Positions 37,049 to 48,811 are shown, counted from the stretch's first letter. The stretch: 64,000 bases of DNA from Gnetum montanum (GCA_015680685.1 MNCI01004098.1:177209-241208), one strand, 5' to 3'. Program-made: numbers and translations. Notes: generated by a model not told the origin, from the sequence alone.

Positions 37049-39150
37049 ATTTGCCCTCATCTACTTGAATCACCGTAGTTTACATTTTTCTTCAAGCTTT
37101 CGAACATCTGAAAACTGCTGGGATAGCTGGAGCCACAAGCCTGGGAAGATTCAGAGAAGTTTATTTACTTTTGTAAAGATAATTTGTAATTTCATGTGCT
37201 CTGTACCATCATTATCATGGTACCTTTATCTATAAATATATGTTGACCTGTCAAGATAGACGCAGAATTTCAGCACCAGCTATCTACCATGCCATAGCAA
37301 GCCTTGTGCTTTAACGAAGTGAACTATGCCTCACTGAAGGAAGCAGAAGACACTTTTACTAATCTACATTCACCAAGGATATTATGGTCTTCTAATCCGT
37401 GGCATGCATGAAATGTTTGAAGGTGAAAATATAGGATTTCGACTTGATTTTATCAAAGTAATAGACACAGATGTAGAAAGAAACATGTCTCTTGGTTAAT
37501 GCGGAATGTCATGTGTTACCTCTCAATTTTCATTTCATCTCCGATGAGTTAAATTTAGTGGTGCTTAATCGCTTTTTTAACTCTATTTTTATTTTCTATG
37601 AAATAAATGTATTATTTGTCCAATAAATTTTTTAGTATACAGACTTAATAAAACTTCAATTTCAATTTTAATTTCATATAGCAATCAACCTTTTAATTTG
37701 TTTTGTACATTCTTTAAATTTAAGAAATCATTAGTCAGCAGGCATTTTCTACATATACCCTGAAGCAGAAATTGCTGGCGGTTACATATACTCATGGTTT
37801 TAAAGGACAATCAATATGCTTTTCAATTTTGACAGCATCCTGACATGTTAAACATTGCCCAGGATGAAGGTTGCATAGCCTGAGAAGGAGTAATGAGACT
37901 GCATTTTGTACTTTGTGTACTTGTATTTATTACTAAAATTCAGATATCAAATTACTAAAGGAATAACAAAATCGCTTGACTTTGAGAGAAGACAACAAAC
38001 ACGCACCAACATTTCTATATTTGATCTATGGTATTCTACTTCCAAAGCATCCCAGATCCTAGATGTACATGTACTGAACTAACCCTTAAAATAGGTGCAC
38101 ATTACGTTTGTGAATTAAAACATTTGATCACAACAAAACTTAGGTTGGTTCAGCTTCCTGTACTGTGGAAGAAACATAGATAAGACATAAACAATATGAA
38201 ACTATGAAGTGTTTACCATTGTTTTCATTATTTGCTCTGTATCAATATCTGAAATGGATGTATCCATTCTTAGAATGGTGAACAGATCCGAAATTGATGT
38301 ATGCACTTAACAAGCAAAAAATACAGGAAAAGGAGAATTTTTCATGACATTCGGTCATTATGTATAAAAGGCTATGATTATTAAAAGAGAACCATGAATC
38401 ATGACTTCATCAGCATTGGTTTTCTGCCTCAATATTTGACACTTGCCTCTGGGCATGTTATAGAAGTGCTGTTGGAATAAAAAATTAAAAGTTGTCATCC
38501 CATTGCAGTTAAATGCCGATGCTCCTTCTTGTATTAAATTTTGACAGTGTCCTCTATTTTTGTTTAAAATTTAGAACATTGTATCGTCACATGTTCCTTA
38601 AGCCTCCTGGTAGTTATCACTAGATCCTAAATTTTGTTGCTTCTTTTCAGTTCATTTCTTAGGTGAAACTTTGAAGTCAACCTCATTACCTCATCCAAGG
38701 TCAGCTTCATGCCTGACTATGAAAAACACATCACAACAAAAGGTCAGAACATGGTGCGTTTCAGAAAACATGTAATACCTTTAAAAATTATATATGCATT
38801 CTAATGTGATTGATAGACATCTTTAAAGTGTTAATGCATAGCTTAGCAAATAAGCAAATCCATTAAACACTCTTAATACATATCACTATAGCTTTGACGT
38901 GCATCCTTGTAGGATTTTGTACCGTCTAACATACTTACAGCGGATAAATATTAATTCTTTAGTAGTTCCGGGGGCTTGATTCAAACATACAAGATGGCAG
39001 TAATTAAGTAGTTAAGTTACTTTTAAAGTACATGATAAATAAATCATGATGAGACAGTATTTCTTTCTATTACCGATCTCAAAACCAACGTAACATATAA
39101 CAGTTAAAGTTCCAAGGGTAAACCAGTTTGCTCAGCGATGAACAATTTCT
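37049..39150. other. Intergenic sequence, no gene seen
   Basis: Mixed composition. A TAGCTGGAGCCA block near 37,124 resembles one near 30,218. A TATAAATATATG stretch at 37,232 is the only TATA-like site noted and has no ORF behind it. Confidence 0.4.
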
Positions 39151-39159
39151 TGTCCTAAA

Positions 39160-40500
39160 AAATCGGAGCCTTAAACCATTTACCAACAGGAACGAACAGT
39201 TTCTCGCATAACTTAATTTGTCATTTTACTCTTTCAATACAAATCCAAATGTGAAATCCAACCAAATGACACATGCAATAAATATCATGAGTCGTGACAC
39301 ACGCATCTTTCCATGTATGAATATCATTTATTGTTGCCCTGAGACCTGTCATGCATCCTAGAAACTAGAATAAAGATAGGACATTATTGTGATTTTGAGA
39401 TTCGTAAAATTGTTTCCTCATTTAGTCCAAGAGTTTCAATATTCCCGTCTATTTGGAAATTGGAACCCACGAAATCATTAATTTTTCTTACAAATTAAAT
39501 AAACTATTCTGAATCTGCAAAGGTTTGTTGCTTTATCTACGATGTTGGCAGTCTCCAGATGTTTCCAAAAGCTCCAACAAAAAGGCAAGGTGACTCAAAT
39601 AGATGAGATAAGAGTAAACAGTATAAGTCATGTAGTTGACAACTTGACATGGTAATGTGTGGGATGTGGAGAACAGGGCATCCTTGCACAATTGGCAAAA
39701 TCTTTGACATCAGTAAAAAACAAAAGACTTCTTCATCATCTCTTTATCTTATCAATGTTGTGCTGACTGTTCCAGTAGGTAAAGGATTAGATAATGACTT
39801 AATATGCCCAGCTGCCTAGTGACAGGGTAGTTCCTGGATGTATATTTCTACTGTGCCTCCATGTGAAACATTTCCCAACACTCCTCAGACCTGTGACCTG
39901 TAAACCTCTAACCAAGTTAACAGTGCCTCACTGACAATCAGAGACTTCATCATATATATTGGGAAAAAACAGAGATCCACTATGATACATGGCAAAACAA
40001 GATAAATGCTATAATACTTGTAATGCTTACATAAGATAAAAATATGCTTTTTCATTTTGGACCACAGAATAACAGAAAGTCAGGAACTCACAAGGATATG
40101 CACCACTTCATCCATTAGTAGAGATACGTGCAAGATCAGTTTGGACATGTACCAATCTGCCAAAAATGTGGAAGTCTGATTATTTATTATCATTGAATGG
40201 AGATATGATAGGGATATCATACATGTTATCCTTAACTTCTCCTCGTTCTTTTATTTTCTGTTTTATTGTTCCTTATGAAAACATAAATTACTCTGCTACT
40301 TTGCCAACTGGACGTTCCTCCAGGTAACCATGCCGAAAGAAACAGTTTGCTAAGAGTTATGTAACAATTGTTTTTCTCATCGACGTTCTGACCCTCTCAA
40401 CCATATATGAAAATGTCTACTTGCAGGGAAACACAATGTCTACTTACATACATGAAAATGCTTGCTAACCCTCTCAACCATAAGCCCTAAAACCTTGAAA
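39160..40500 (+). repeat. Diverged duplication, copy 1
   Basis: Four blocks (AAATCGGAGCC at 39,159; AAGGCAAGGTGACTCAAAT at 39,581; ATGATACATGGCAAAACAAG at 39,981; CAACCATAAGCCCTAAAACC at 40,475) recur in the same order in 41,200-43,140. This indicates an old duplicated segment rather than chance. No reading frame is shared. Confidence 0.55.
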
Positions 40501-41199
40501 GCTCCCTGAAAAGCTCAAATAGGCGGCGACTGCATTTGCATATTCTTTTTTGTTATTAAGTAAAACTATTTCTTTGTTTGCTGATACAATAGTCACAGGC
40601 TTATGCAACTCTGCAGAAAGAGCTTCCAATCAAACCATTGGGGCTTTTAAGTTGAACGGAGAATCTATCATGTGGAAACATGTGCCCTTTAATCATAACT
40701 TCTTTGCTTGGTCCGCATCTGTGTGATTTCATTGGCTTTACATGCTTTTTGCCACAAGTAAATTTATAGAAAATGTAAGGTGGTGTTAGGAAATATGTAC
40801 CTACAATATACAGGGGAATCTGTGGCAAGTGAAGTTCAAAAGTTATGTTGAGGCAGAACTTCGAATCTTATTAGTTGTAAACTTGAGATGATGAGATTAT
40901 GAAGTCAGTCATGCCACAGTATTGATTTTGATTAATGATGCCAAAACGAAGCCAGCAGGAATCACTTCAACTTAACAGCTAAACATTATATAACTTGAGT
41001 CAAGCATTTTTAGTTTGTACAGAAATTTGTAATTGTGGGGCAGCTAAATTTTGTTCCAACGAGACAGTATGCTTGTTAATGGCCCCTAGGCAAAGGATAA
41101 AAGGGCACTTCAATATAATTGGCAAAAACTGATTTGTGTTAAATAGATTTGAAGGGCATCCTTGCCGTAGAAACAAAAGTTTTATTCCCTACTGAAATC

Positions 41200-43140
41200 G
41201 GAGCCTCACGCCATATCGGACATTTACAAAACAGAAATGGAACAGTTGTTTCAAGCATACGTTTGGTCATTTGGGAGCAATACTTTTGCTTCAACAGCTC
41301 TTGATGAACAAATATCCTATGTTACTTGGATAACAATAATTTAAGTTTTCATGAGTTTCCCAACAAATATGCATATTCTCTACATATTTGAAAAACACAC
41401 CACATGCGCTGGATAGACAGTTGAGAGAACAAATATTAGCAGTTTAGCGTTGATGAAGAAAAGTATACAATTACAATACATGTTCATTACTCTCACTCCA
41501 ATCCAAGCATTTTCAGAATTCATCCTTATTAGCTAGTTAATGTTAATATTAATTTTTTTGGCAAGACAATCACGTTTACCATCTAGGCACCTACCATTCA
41601 AAAAAAAAACCAATGAGGTGAAGAAGGGCAGGATGACCTGAATGCTTCCTTTTAGCTAGCATAAGGGGATCACAATGGCCCAACCAAAACTTTAGCAGCG
41701 ATGTGTTGTGATTTGTGAATTGAAACTGCAGCATTTCATGTGGAGTTCTTTCCATAGCATGCTTCGCAGCATCTGAAATGAAGTTCTTTATGTTGCTTTA
41801 CCTCTCAAACTAGCTCACAGCAGACACAACTTCGAGATCTAAATTCTTTCCCGCAACTCAGCCGACCGTGTCAGTATATGCTTGCTGTATTGTTGAGTTC
41901 TGCTTATTTGCCTTCAGGCATGGAGCATAGAAATGTGGTGAGATATACATGTATGAAGAAAACTTCGAGAAATGGTGGCCAAAAAATAACTTGAGGCATT
42001 GTTGCAGCCCTGTTTGGTCAGAAGAATGATGGTTCGTGTCTGCCTGCAATTTCTGCATTAGAGTAGCTGTATGAAATACATGAGCACATGGCCACTCACG
42101 ATGTCGTCTGGACTCTGGAGAGAATTTTTGATAACAGATTGAGAAGTTAGGTGGGTCATACAGTTATGGTTTGCTGATTAGAGATTGCAATAAAGTGAGA
42201 GAGCTCGTTGATTAGAGATTGCAATAAACAGAAGCATGACACATTACGCATCATCCAAGATATTTCATGTAGGTGGGCCCTAATGATTTAATAAAATCCA
42301 GTCACAATCATTTATCATTACGATGAAACTATAATCTAGTCTAAATGACTAATCCAATTTGTATAAGAGATCGCTGGTGATGACTGATGATGTGATTGTG
42401 ATATGAGATTGGCTACAGGGTTTCCATCTTTGGCAGGAAGCGCTACATGGCACCAATGAAGTCATTGTTTCTGAAGTAAACTTTTTCTGCAGATGCACTG
42501 GCACCAGCTATGCAGGTAGCGTTCGAATATGGCTAAACCCTTCAACGAGAAGGCAAAGGTGACCCAAATTGCTTGTTAGATAAGGGTAAACACTAAATAG
42601 AGACAAGGGCAATGTGTGAGTCATGAACCTGATATTTTGAGTGTGAAAAATGCGTGATTACTTGGTTGCTTTACATGTCTTTGCTTCCTCGGAAGAATCT
42701 TCAACTTAAGAAAGTATCAAAGCCGCCAGCCATTGCTAAACAATATAATGGCAAATATCTGCTGAATTATGATACATTGCCCTATGCAAAACAAGATAAT
42801 GTTGTAGTATTTATTGTAATGCTTAGTTGAGACAACCAAATGTTTTTCCATTTAAGGTGACACGTGAATTCGGTTAACGTTTTAAAAACATCATTTAAAA
42901 ACACTTCCGCTTTGACGCGGTCTCTCATATGAAATAATCATAAGATATTTATTGTTCAGTAGGCACTCAGCCATGTAAACATTCACACCTCCTATTAGAT
43001 TTCTAACAAAATTTTTGTGATAAAGACCTTTGACATTTCAATTTAGATCAACTACAAATCCTAGCAAAAACAGGTTAACTATGTATTGGTAGAGGTTTTT
43101 GGTAACCTTTAACCATAAACCCTAAAACCTGAAAAATTGA
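41200..43140 (+). repeat. Diverged duplication, copy 2
   Basis: Counterpart blocks: AAATCGGAGCC at 41,199; AAGGCAAAGGTGACCCAAAT at 42,552; ATGATACATTGCCC..AAAACAAG at 42,769; ACCATAAACCCTAAAACC at 43,112. It is about 0.6 kb longer than copy 1, so one copy has gained or lost sequence. Probably non-coding. Confidence 0.55.
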
Positions 43141-43299
43141 AATTGTTGAATGACAGCATCCACAAAATCATACACTAAAGGAACAAATTTTGCCAAGCAT
43201 ATGCAAGATTTAAGTGTGAGGAACCTATAGTTTGGAGATAGGTATCATAACTTTGTTTGCCACTACAATGACAGGTGGGTCAAGTGGTTGGTTCATTGT

Positions 43300-43440
43300 T
43301 ATACTTGAAGCATCCTTGTATTCCTATATATTTCATTTAATTTATAATGTTTTCATAGTTGAGGCAGCTCTGTATTCCTCTCTAATTATTGTAATGTGTC
43401 AAGTTCTCATACTTGTTGAAGCATCCATTGTATTCCTGTG
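43300..43440 (+). repeat. Three-unit ~60 bp tandem repeat
   Basis: GAAGCATCCTTGTATTCCT, GAGGCAGCTCTGTATTCCT and GAAGCATCCATTGTATTCCT recur at about 43,308, 43,363 and 43,420. An open frame of 88 codons (43,232-43,498) spans them; its hydrophobic look comes from the repeats and I do not call it a gene. Confidence 0.55.
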
Positions 43441-43499
43441 TAGTGGATACTATTGGTTACAAGACCTCTCCTCTCCCCAACTTTGTTTGCCACTCTAGG

Positions 43500-44279
43500 C
43501 CTTTATGATTATAATTATTGTAAAAATACCCTTAATGAAAAATCACATTGTAAGTATGAACATGTTTCTTGATTTACATAGATAACTTAGAGGTCATGCT
43601 AGAATGGAGTTGTGGAGCTAGTAAAGGCAATTAACAAAGGTAGGTGAAGAAAGACGAGAAGAGACTTGACCATCACTTATGGTCAAGTCTTGGCCTAACC
43701 ATGGTGGTAATGTTGGATTGCCTCTTCTAAGGGATAGATGCTAAAGGTAGATAGCCCTAAGAAATCCTGAGAGCATGACCAAGATATACTTATTTATTTC
43801 TAATTTCATTATTTGTAAAGTTCCTTTTCATTTCTTTCTACACGTTTTCTATCATGTTCACTATGCATAATTGTGAATATAACTTATGTTTGATATTTAC
43901 TATGATATCTAGAAATGAGATGTCATAAGTATTAATAAACCTAAATGTAAAGGGCTTAGACAATTTCTAAATAGTTTTTAGAAGACTTTATTTATAATTA
44001 CTAACATGATTTTAAGATTTAAGTATGCTAGAGACTCTTACGGTATACAATTGTCATCTTTATATATTGTTTAGTCCTTTTTGCAAGTTGCTTGTAAGTA
44101 GTATCCTTTTTATCCAGAGGTTGCTCCTTATTTATAATATCTATAAATAAGATCATAAATTAGAATTAGAGTAAATTAAATATTGAAAATTAATCTTGTT
44201 CTAAGTTTTTATTAAGTATGTTTTTAACAAGTTAACTCATTATGAAAAGCAATTTTTATAATTATAACGAAAGGATTTT
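43500..44279. other. No gene seen
   Basis: AT-rich intergenic sequence upstream of the LINE relic; it may include more of the LINE too degraded to read. Confidence 0.4.
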
Positions 44280-45130
44280 ACTTCTTTTTAGGGAGGTTGA
44301 AAATTAAATTCTGGAGGGAACTATTTCAAAGTTGCATTACCATTTATCACAATAGAAACAAAAATCAAATCAATTCTTCACTACTATCTTCCATTTTATT
44401 AATGTTTCTATTTTGAAGGACCAATTCCTATGTTAAATTTACATGAAAGATTAGGATGTACTTTTTTATGGTCCACAAAAGAAGAAAGTGGTACACATTT
44501 TATAACTTGCCAAACTATTTGTAAATCTTAGAAGAATGAAGGTTGGGAAATGTGAAGGTTAGAAAAGATTAATTTGGCTTTACTTGGTAAGGTGTGAACT
44601 TATAAAAGCCAAATATCTGTATGGAGATGCAACATTTCATTTAATTCTATAAATTACAAATTCTAGTCCAATACGGAGGGCTATAGAATTAATTAAACAA
44701 TGATTTTGTCACATCTTCATGTTAATTAGGAAATAATTTTATATTATGGTGGAGTTCTTTACTCAATAAACAAGGCTTATAATTCCATTTTCATGCTTCT
44801 TGGAAGCCTTTGTATACAAAAGAATTTTTTTCCAAAAATAATTAGGCAAACTTTATATAACTATGGGCTTGTCAATAGTTTTGTTTGTAATGGTGTAATA
44901 GTGGACCTGAAACTTTGAATCATTTTTTCTTTTCTTGTACACATTCAAAAACATTTTGTGAAATCCTTAGCATCACCTCATTTGTTGGAAACTTTGGATT
45001 TTTTTTTACGTAGCTAGCCTTCACCTAGAGAGAAATAGAAGTAGTGTCTTATAAGACTTCTATTACTTACATTTGAATTATGAAAAGTAAAAAATTAATA
45101 TGTTTTCAAGGCTAGTCTTTCTCAATTAGC
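44280..45130 (+). pseudogene. LINE (non-LTR retrotransposon) ORF2 3' end, relic
   Basis: Read across frames, the forward strand gives FLWSTKEESGTHFITCQTIC near 44,467, then NEGWEM and INLALLGKV near 44,565. These match the C-terminal part of plant LINE reverse transcriptases (FFWSS...GLGI...LNLALLGKW). Near 44,885-44,955, PETLNHFFFSCTHSKTF matches the zf-RVT zinc-binding segment that ends these proteins (x-ET-x-x-H-x-F-x-x-C). Many stops and frameshifts. No poly-A tail or target duplication identified. Long dead. Confidence 0.7.
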
Positions 45131-45824
45131 TTCTACTATGTTGGGTAGTATGATAATGATGTTTAACTAATACATTGTTCTATAATAGTTTGCTTTTATT
45201 ATCTCATTATTTTAAATATGATATTTTGAAGTGCTCTATTGACTTATAAAACTAGATTTTCTTACTTCAACAAATCTCCACACCTTTACTAACTTTGTAA
45301 TTAAAATTACAATTATCTATAGGTTAGGCTTAAACTCTTTTTTCTTTAATTAAGTTTTATTATATAAACTCTAAATATAAGATGTTAATTAAAATATATC
45401 ATCAAAATATCATTTTGAAATTTATAATATGAAATAATAATCATTATCATCATTCTAGCTTTATCCCAACAAAATGGGCTTTGTTACATGAGTTCTTTTT
45501 TACAATTAGCCTCTATAAATAACAAGAACTTTGTTTATTTATAATTTCTTTATTAATAAGTAAAAGGTATTCATCTAAAACTTTGATAAAGAGGTTCTCA
45601 TCTAAATCTTTCGTATCAATTAAAAAAGAATATTACGAAACAATTGAAGAAAGTATGGAAGGACTTAACACAACTATTAATACGAAATATTAAGTGTTAT
45701 ATAGAATAAATAACTATAACAAACTTCGGTGTACATAACACCTTTAGCCCTATAATGGCAGGACAGGAGCATGACAGGAGCAGGGCTTATTTCATAATCG
45801 TCCTGATGAGAGAGAAAGCACCAT
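45131..45824. other. AT-rich intergenic sequence, no gene seen
   Basis: Lies between the LINE relic and the 3' end of the RIP gene. It would hold the RIP 3' untranslated region; ATAAAT/AATATT-rich stretches below 45,720 could supply a plant polyadenylation signal, but none is distinctive. Confidence 0.4.
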
Positions 45825-46680
45825 TTAGAAGTAGGGCTGCCACTGCTGGTTGGGATTCTTGTCGCTGGCTGTATCGAGACTGACGTTAGGACCTTTTTAA
45901 TCCACGGCCAGGGCCGACCCAAGATTTAGGAACAATCCATTATTCTTCAACAGTCAACACCCAACGCCGGCTGGCATTCACAGCGCATGCTCGGATTTCC
46001 ACAGCAGACCCTGCGGTTTGGCCATTGGCAGTTAAGCGCAAGTTGGGCAATTTGTTCACATGGATGGTGCCGTCGCTGTAGACATCCCACTGCTGCTTCT
46101 CCCACTCTTTCTTTTTCTCCTCTTCTTCGTCCAGTTCGATACACTGCTTCATCTCCACCCCGGTGTTCATCTGGTTAGGCTGCAGGCACAGAGCCTGACT
46201 CGCCCTAATGGAGGTTGTGCTGGGATCCATCCGGATTCCCAATCTCCAACATTGGCCGGTGGTGCCCTGGTCGCCTCTGTTGACATTAAGAACTAGGTCG
46301 CCAGGGGCGGCACTTTGGACGGAATTTATGATGGTGCCGTCAAGAGATAATGTCCATTTCAGGTTGTTGGATATCATGCCGTTATTACAGTTTGATTCGG
46401 ATCTCGGCTTGACAGAGCTTCCAGACTCACCCTCGCGGGTCAGGCATTTCCCCGACGGCAACTGGATTTTGACTCATCTTCAGGTTTATTGGGGTTCACC
46501 AATATGGGCGCCCATTTGTTAGTTTGCGTTCCGCATGGCCACAGCTGCACTTCGTTGTCTGCGTTCACACCGTTGGTTTCGGCCACGGTGTTGTAATTTT
46601 CACCCTCGACAGGCATTACTATGCGTGGCACACACACAGCCATAGCAGAAGAAATAGAAGAAGTTGTTAATCTTGAGGAT
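45825..46680 (-). pseudogene. RIP B chain (ricin-type beta-trefoil lectin, two domains) in three frames
   Basis: Block i (about 46,640-46,445): VQLWPCGTQTNKW, the first repeat of domain 1. Block ii (46,461-45,940, 173 codons): GKCLT, LKW, DGTIINS, QCW, LCLQPN, QQW, DGTIHV, RRW. Block iii (45,943-45,825): LFLNLGSALAVD, then a stop, then NPNQQW and a natural end QPYF. Between the Cys of the fourth repeat and its QQW lies an acidic-basic insert (DEEEEKKKEWEK) longer than in ricin. Sugar-site residues look partly kept: the Asn-Gln before the last Trp is present, while Lys replaces Gln in the first repeat. Confidence 0.88.
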
Positions 46681-46738
46681 GATTTGAGTAAGGCAATGCC
46701 TTTTGACGTAGTACAAGTAGATGCTGAATGAAGGGCGA

Positions 46739-46921
46739 TCACGAGCTTACTCTTGCCTCGATAAATCTGTACCTGGCTGCTTCCGCCACCATCTGGATTA
46801 GCACCAGCGACGATATAGCAATTTGCTGATCGGAGCTCCTCTGCTTCCACATGTTGGTGATGGCCGTTTTCAATTCACCCATCCCCAGTTTGATCTGATC
46901 CCTATCTTTTTTCGCCCCTTG
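46739..46921 (-). pseudogene. RIP A chain, catalytic-helix segment
   Basis: Sixty open codons ending in TGA (46,741-46,739). LGMGELKTAI matches the helix before the active site; VLIQMVAEAARYRFIE is the signature active-site helix of RIPs with Glu and Arg in place. The first codon follows a possible splice acceptor. Sequence after the stop does not continue the A chain. Confidence 0.88.
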
Positions 46922-48275
46922 CTACAGGTCCGGGTACAGCTATGCATCATCAAAAGAATCCAATTCGTGGAAGCGATCGAGGATTAGTGATTCTGAACGT
47001 GTTTGGGTACGTGTGCCTAAAGAAAAAGTGGGGACGGGTTCGTAACCGGGGACCTGACAGAGAAAATTTAAATATATTAGTTTTTTTGAAAAATAAAATC
47101 TTATATATCATAAATATACATCGTAACATATAGAATAAGTACAATGTAAATCCAAAATATTGTTAATGCTTAAAAATTGCAGAGGATTGCAAGCAAGAAA
47201 ATTTGCAAAGGTATGGAGAACATTGAATCCATTTCCTTACTCAAGAGCCATAATCTGGCCAAACATATAATTTTTGAAACAACCAAAATGACAGCAATAA
47301 AATGAAACCCTTTTGTTACTCAATCCAATATTTCCAAAAAATGAAATTAAGCCTCAAGCCTCAACCAAAGTTATAACAAATCAGGTCTGCTAATACTTTT
47401 GTTCAACCACTACTTGTGGGTACGACCGTAGGGACTACCTGTGAGTAGTGCCGTACAACCACGTTAAAGATGACTGCATTATAAGAAGACACAACTTAAC
47501 TAAACTAGGCACAGCCTAGTAACTCACCTCACCTACAATGATCCAAAACCTTTCAGACGATGAAAAATTGGCACTAGTCATGATGAAGGGGAAAGTAAAA
47601 ACCGAGCACCATGAACTTGCATATGGCCATTGGCCATGTGCTGGTGGGATTCATTGCTTTAAGAGCAAACAGATTTTTAAAAATGTTGAACAAGCATCCA
47701 TCGGTCGTCATGTTCATGACTCATGATGACCCATGACGATGACGCTGTTTTGTTTTTTCTTTGTGCAAAGCTAGGATAAAAAGAGCAAAAACCAGCCATG
47801 AACAATAAACACGCGTGAATGTGAGTCATGGCGGAACCTTTGACGCTCCAGGCGAATCCATGCAAATGCAAATTTTTCCTCGCACGCTCCAGGCGAATCC
47901 ATGCAAATGCAAATTTTTCCTCGCACGCTCCAGGCGAATCCATACTTGCCCCTTCGGCCTTCGGTTACCATAGTAGCCCTTTCGCTATTTCTGTGTTTGT
48001 TTATTCATTCGTACTCTCTTGTTTTCTGCGGTCCGTCTCATGTCGATGCCATGAATCTTAATTGCTTGCTTGCCATTTAACAATGAAACGAAATTTTTGG
48101 TATGATTCAGAACAGGAGAAGATACGTAAGGATACGTAAGATCTTAATGCAAAATGCAGACATTCCAAGAACTAAAAAGGCAAAAACAATAAGAGGGAAG
48201 GCAAGGCAAGGCGATCATTTCAATGTATATGTACAAATGCAGACAAAGTTTCGTTGGAAATTATGAAATACGTAC
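46922..48275 (-). other. 1,354-bp segment splitting the RIP A chain: candidate phase-0 intron
   Basis: On the reverse strand it begins GTACGT at 48,275 after a TGG codon and ends CTGTAG at 46,922 before a CAA codon. The reading frame on each side stops exactly at these borders, and the protein homology resumes with only about five residues more than ricin has in this stretch. Type 2 RIP genes I know lack introns. The segment holds a 41-bp tandem repeat and no gene. A clean insertion is the alternative. Confidence 0.55.
47845..47942 (+). repeat. 41-bp tandem repeat, about 2.4 copies
   Basis: Unit GCTCCAGGCGAATCCATG... of 41 bp, repeated identically once and then in part, to AATCCAT. Each full unit contains ATGCAAATGCAAATTTTT. 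It lies inside the candidate intron of the RIP gene. The near-identical copies suggest recent expansion. Confidence 0.9.
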
Positions 48276-48286
48276 CCATTGCGAAT

Positions 48287-48711
48287 TTAATGCGCTTCTG
48301 TACGCGCTCCCGAATCCGACGTGAACAGTTCGTGAAAATTTATCCGAATCGCGAATCTCCGGTGAATAGATCAGCAGTGTCTTTGTAAAAGTAGGCTCGC
48401 GGGGGTGAATCGTCACAGGGACAATAACCCTCCACGTAAACGTTCACGGCGTTGATTGCCACTGTTATGGTCTTCTCGGAGTTTGAGAGATCCGCGAGTA
48501 TGAACTTCTTATTCACACCCAGCACTAGTATTTGGTAAATTTCGCTCCCTTCTTTGGCCAGGTCGGTTCGCAGATCCTTCATGAACTTGTACTAAACCTC
48601 AGTAGCACCTTCTGTTGAAAATTTGATGTTATCGCCATCAACCCCTCCGATGCCAATTGCACAGACGACCACCAACACTAGCACTAACACGATTATCCTT
48701 GCTTTGGCCAT
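48287..48711 (-). pseudogene. RIP A chain, N-terminal part (signal peptide to about residue 140)
   Basis: After the signal peptide, the mature part begins near DNIKFSTEGA, with the Phe-Ser/Thr-x-x-Gly-Ala start typical of RIPs. Beyond the TAG the same frame runs to a TAA at 48,340-48,342 and includes KFILADLSN and the first active-site Tyr. The GFGSAY segment then continues in another frame (about 48,335-48,276), so a small indel separates them. Ricin-family comparison is from memory. Confidence 0.85.
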
Positions 48712-48804
48712 CTTATGCAATTTTCTTCTGCTGCTGCTGCTTTTTCTGTTCTTATCTTTCAAGCCCCCTCGCACTTGCTTGCCTTGCCCTCAATCAGCAT
48801 CGCA

Positions 48805-48811
48805 ATTTATA
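48805..48811 (-). promoter_or_regulatory. TATA box of the RIP gene
   Basis: TATAAAT on the reverse strand in the context GCTATAAATTG, 94 bases upstream of the Met at 48,711. This leaves a leader of about 65 bases if transcription starts some 30 bases after the box. It supports 48,711 as the start. Confidence 0.6.

Larger units (their letters stand above)
45825..48711 (-). pseudogene. Type 2 ribosome-inactivating protein gene (A chain plus ricin-B-type lectin), broken
   Basis: Reads 48,711 to 45,825. Met at 48,711 starts a hydrophobic signal peptide (VLVLVLVVV); the Met at 48,774 lies only about 31 bases after the TATA box and is unlikely. A chain: codon 40 is TAG (48,592-48,594). NVYVEGY and GSAY hold two active-site Tyr equivalents, and EAAR (about 46,770) holds the catalytic Glu and Arg. 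Type 2 RIPs depurinate 28S rRNA while the B chain binds galactose. After TGA at 46,739-46,741 about 60 residues of A chain, with the conserved Trp region, are missing. B chain: six tryptophan repeats (NKW, LKW, QCW, QQW, RRW, QQW) are all present but spread over three frames (shifts near 46,455 and 45,942) with one more stop. A frameshift also lies near 48,345. No functional toxin can be made from this locus as it stands. Confidence 0.88.

Noticed and set aside
43232..43498. 88-codon hydrophobic ORF
   Set aside because: Built from a three-unit tandem repeat; no homologue recognised and no gene signals.
46060..46522. Forward-strand ORFs opposite the RIP B chain
   Set aside because: Shadow frames of the reverse-strand lectin, which carries all the family motifs.
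48592..48774. Met at 48,774 as the RIP start, adding 21 basic residues
   Set aside because: It would leave almost no leader after the TATA box at 48,805-48,811, and the extra residues precede a complete signal peptide that starts at 48,711.
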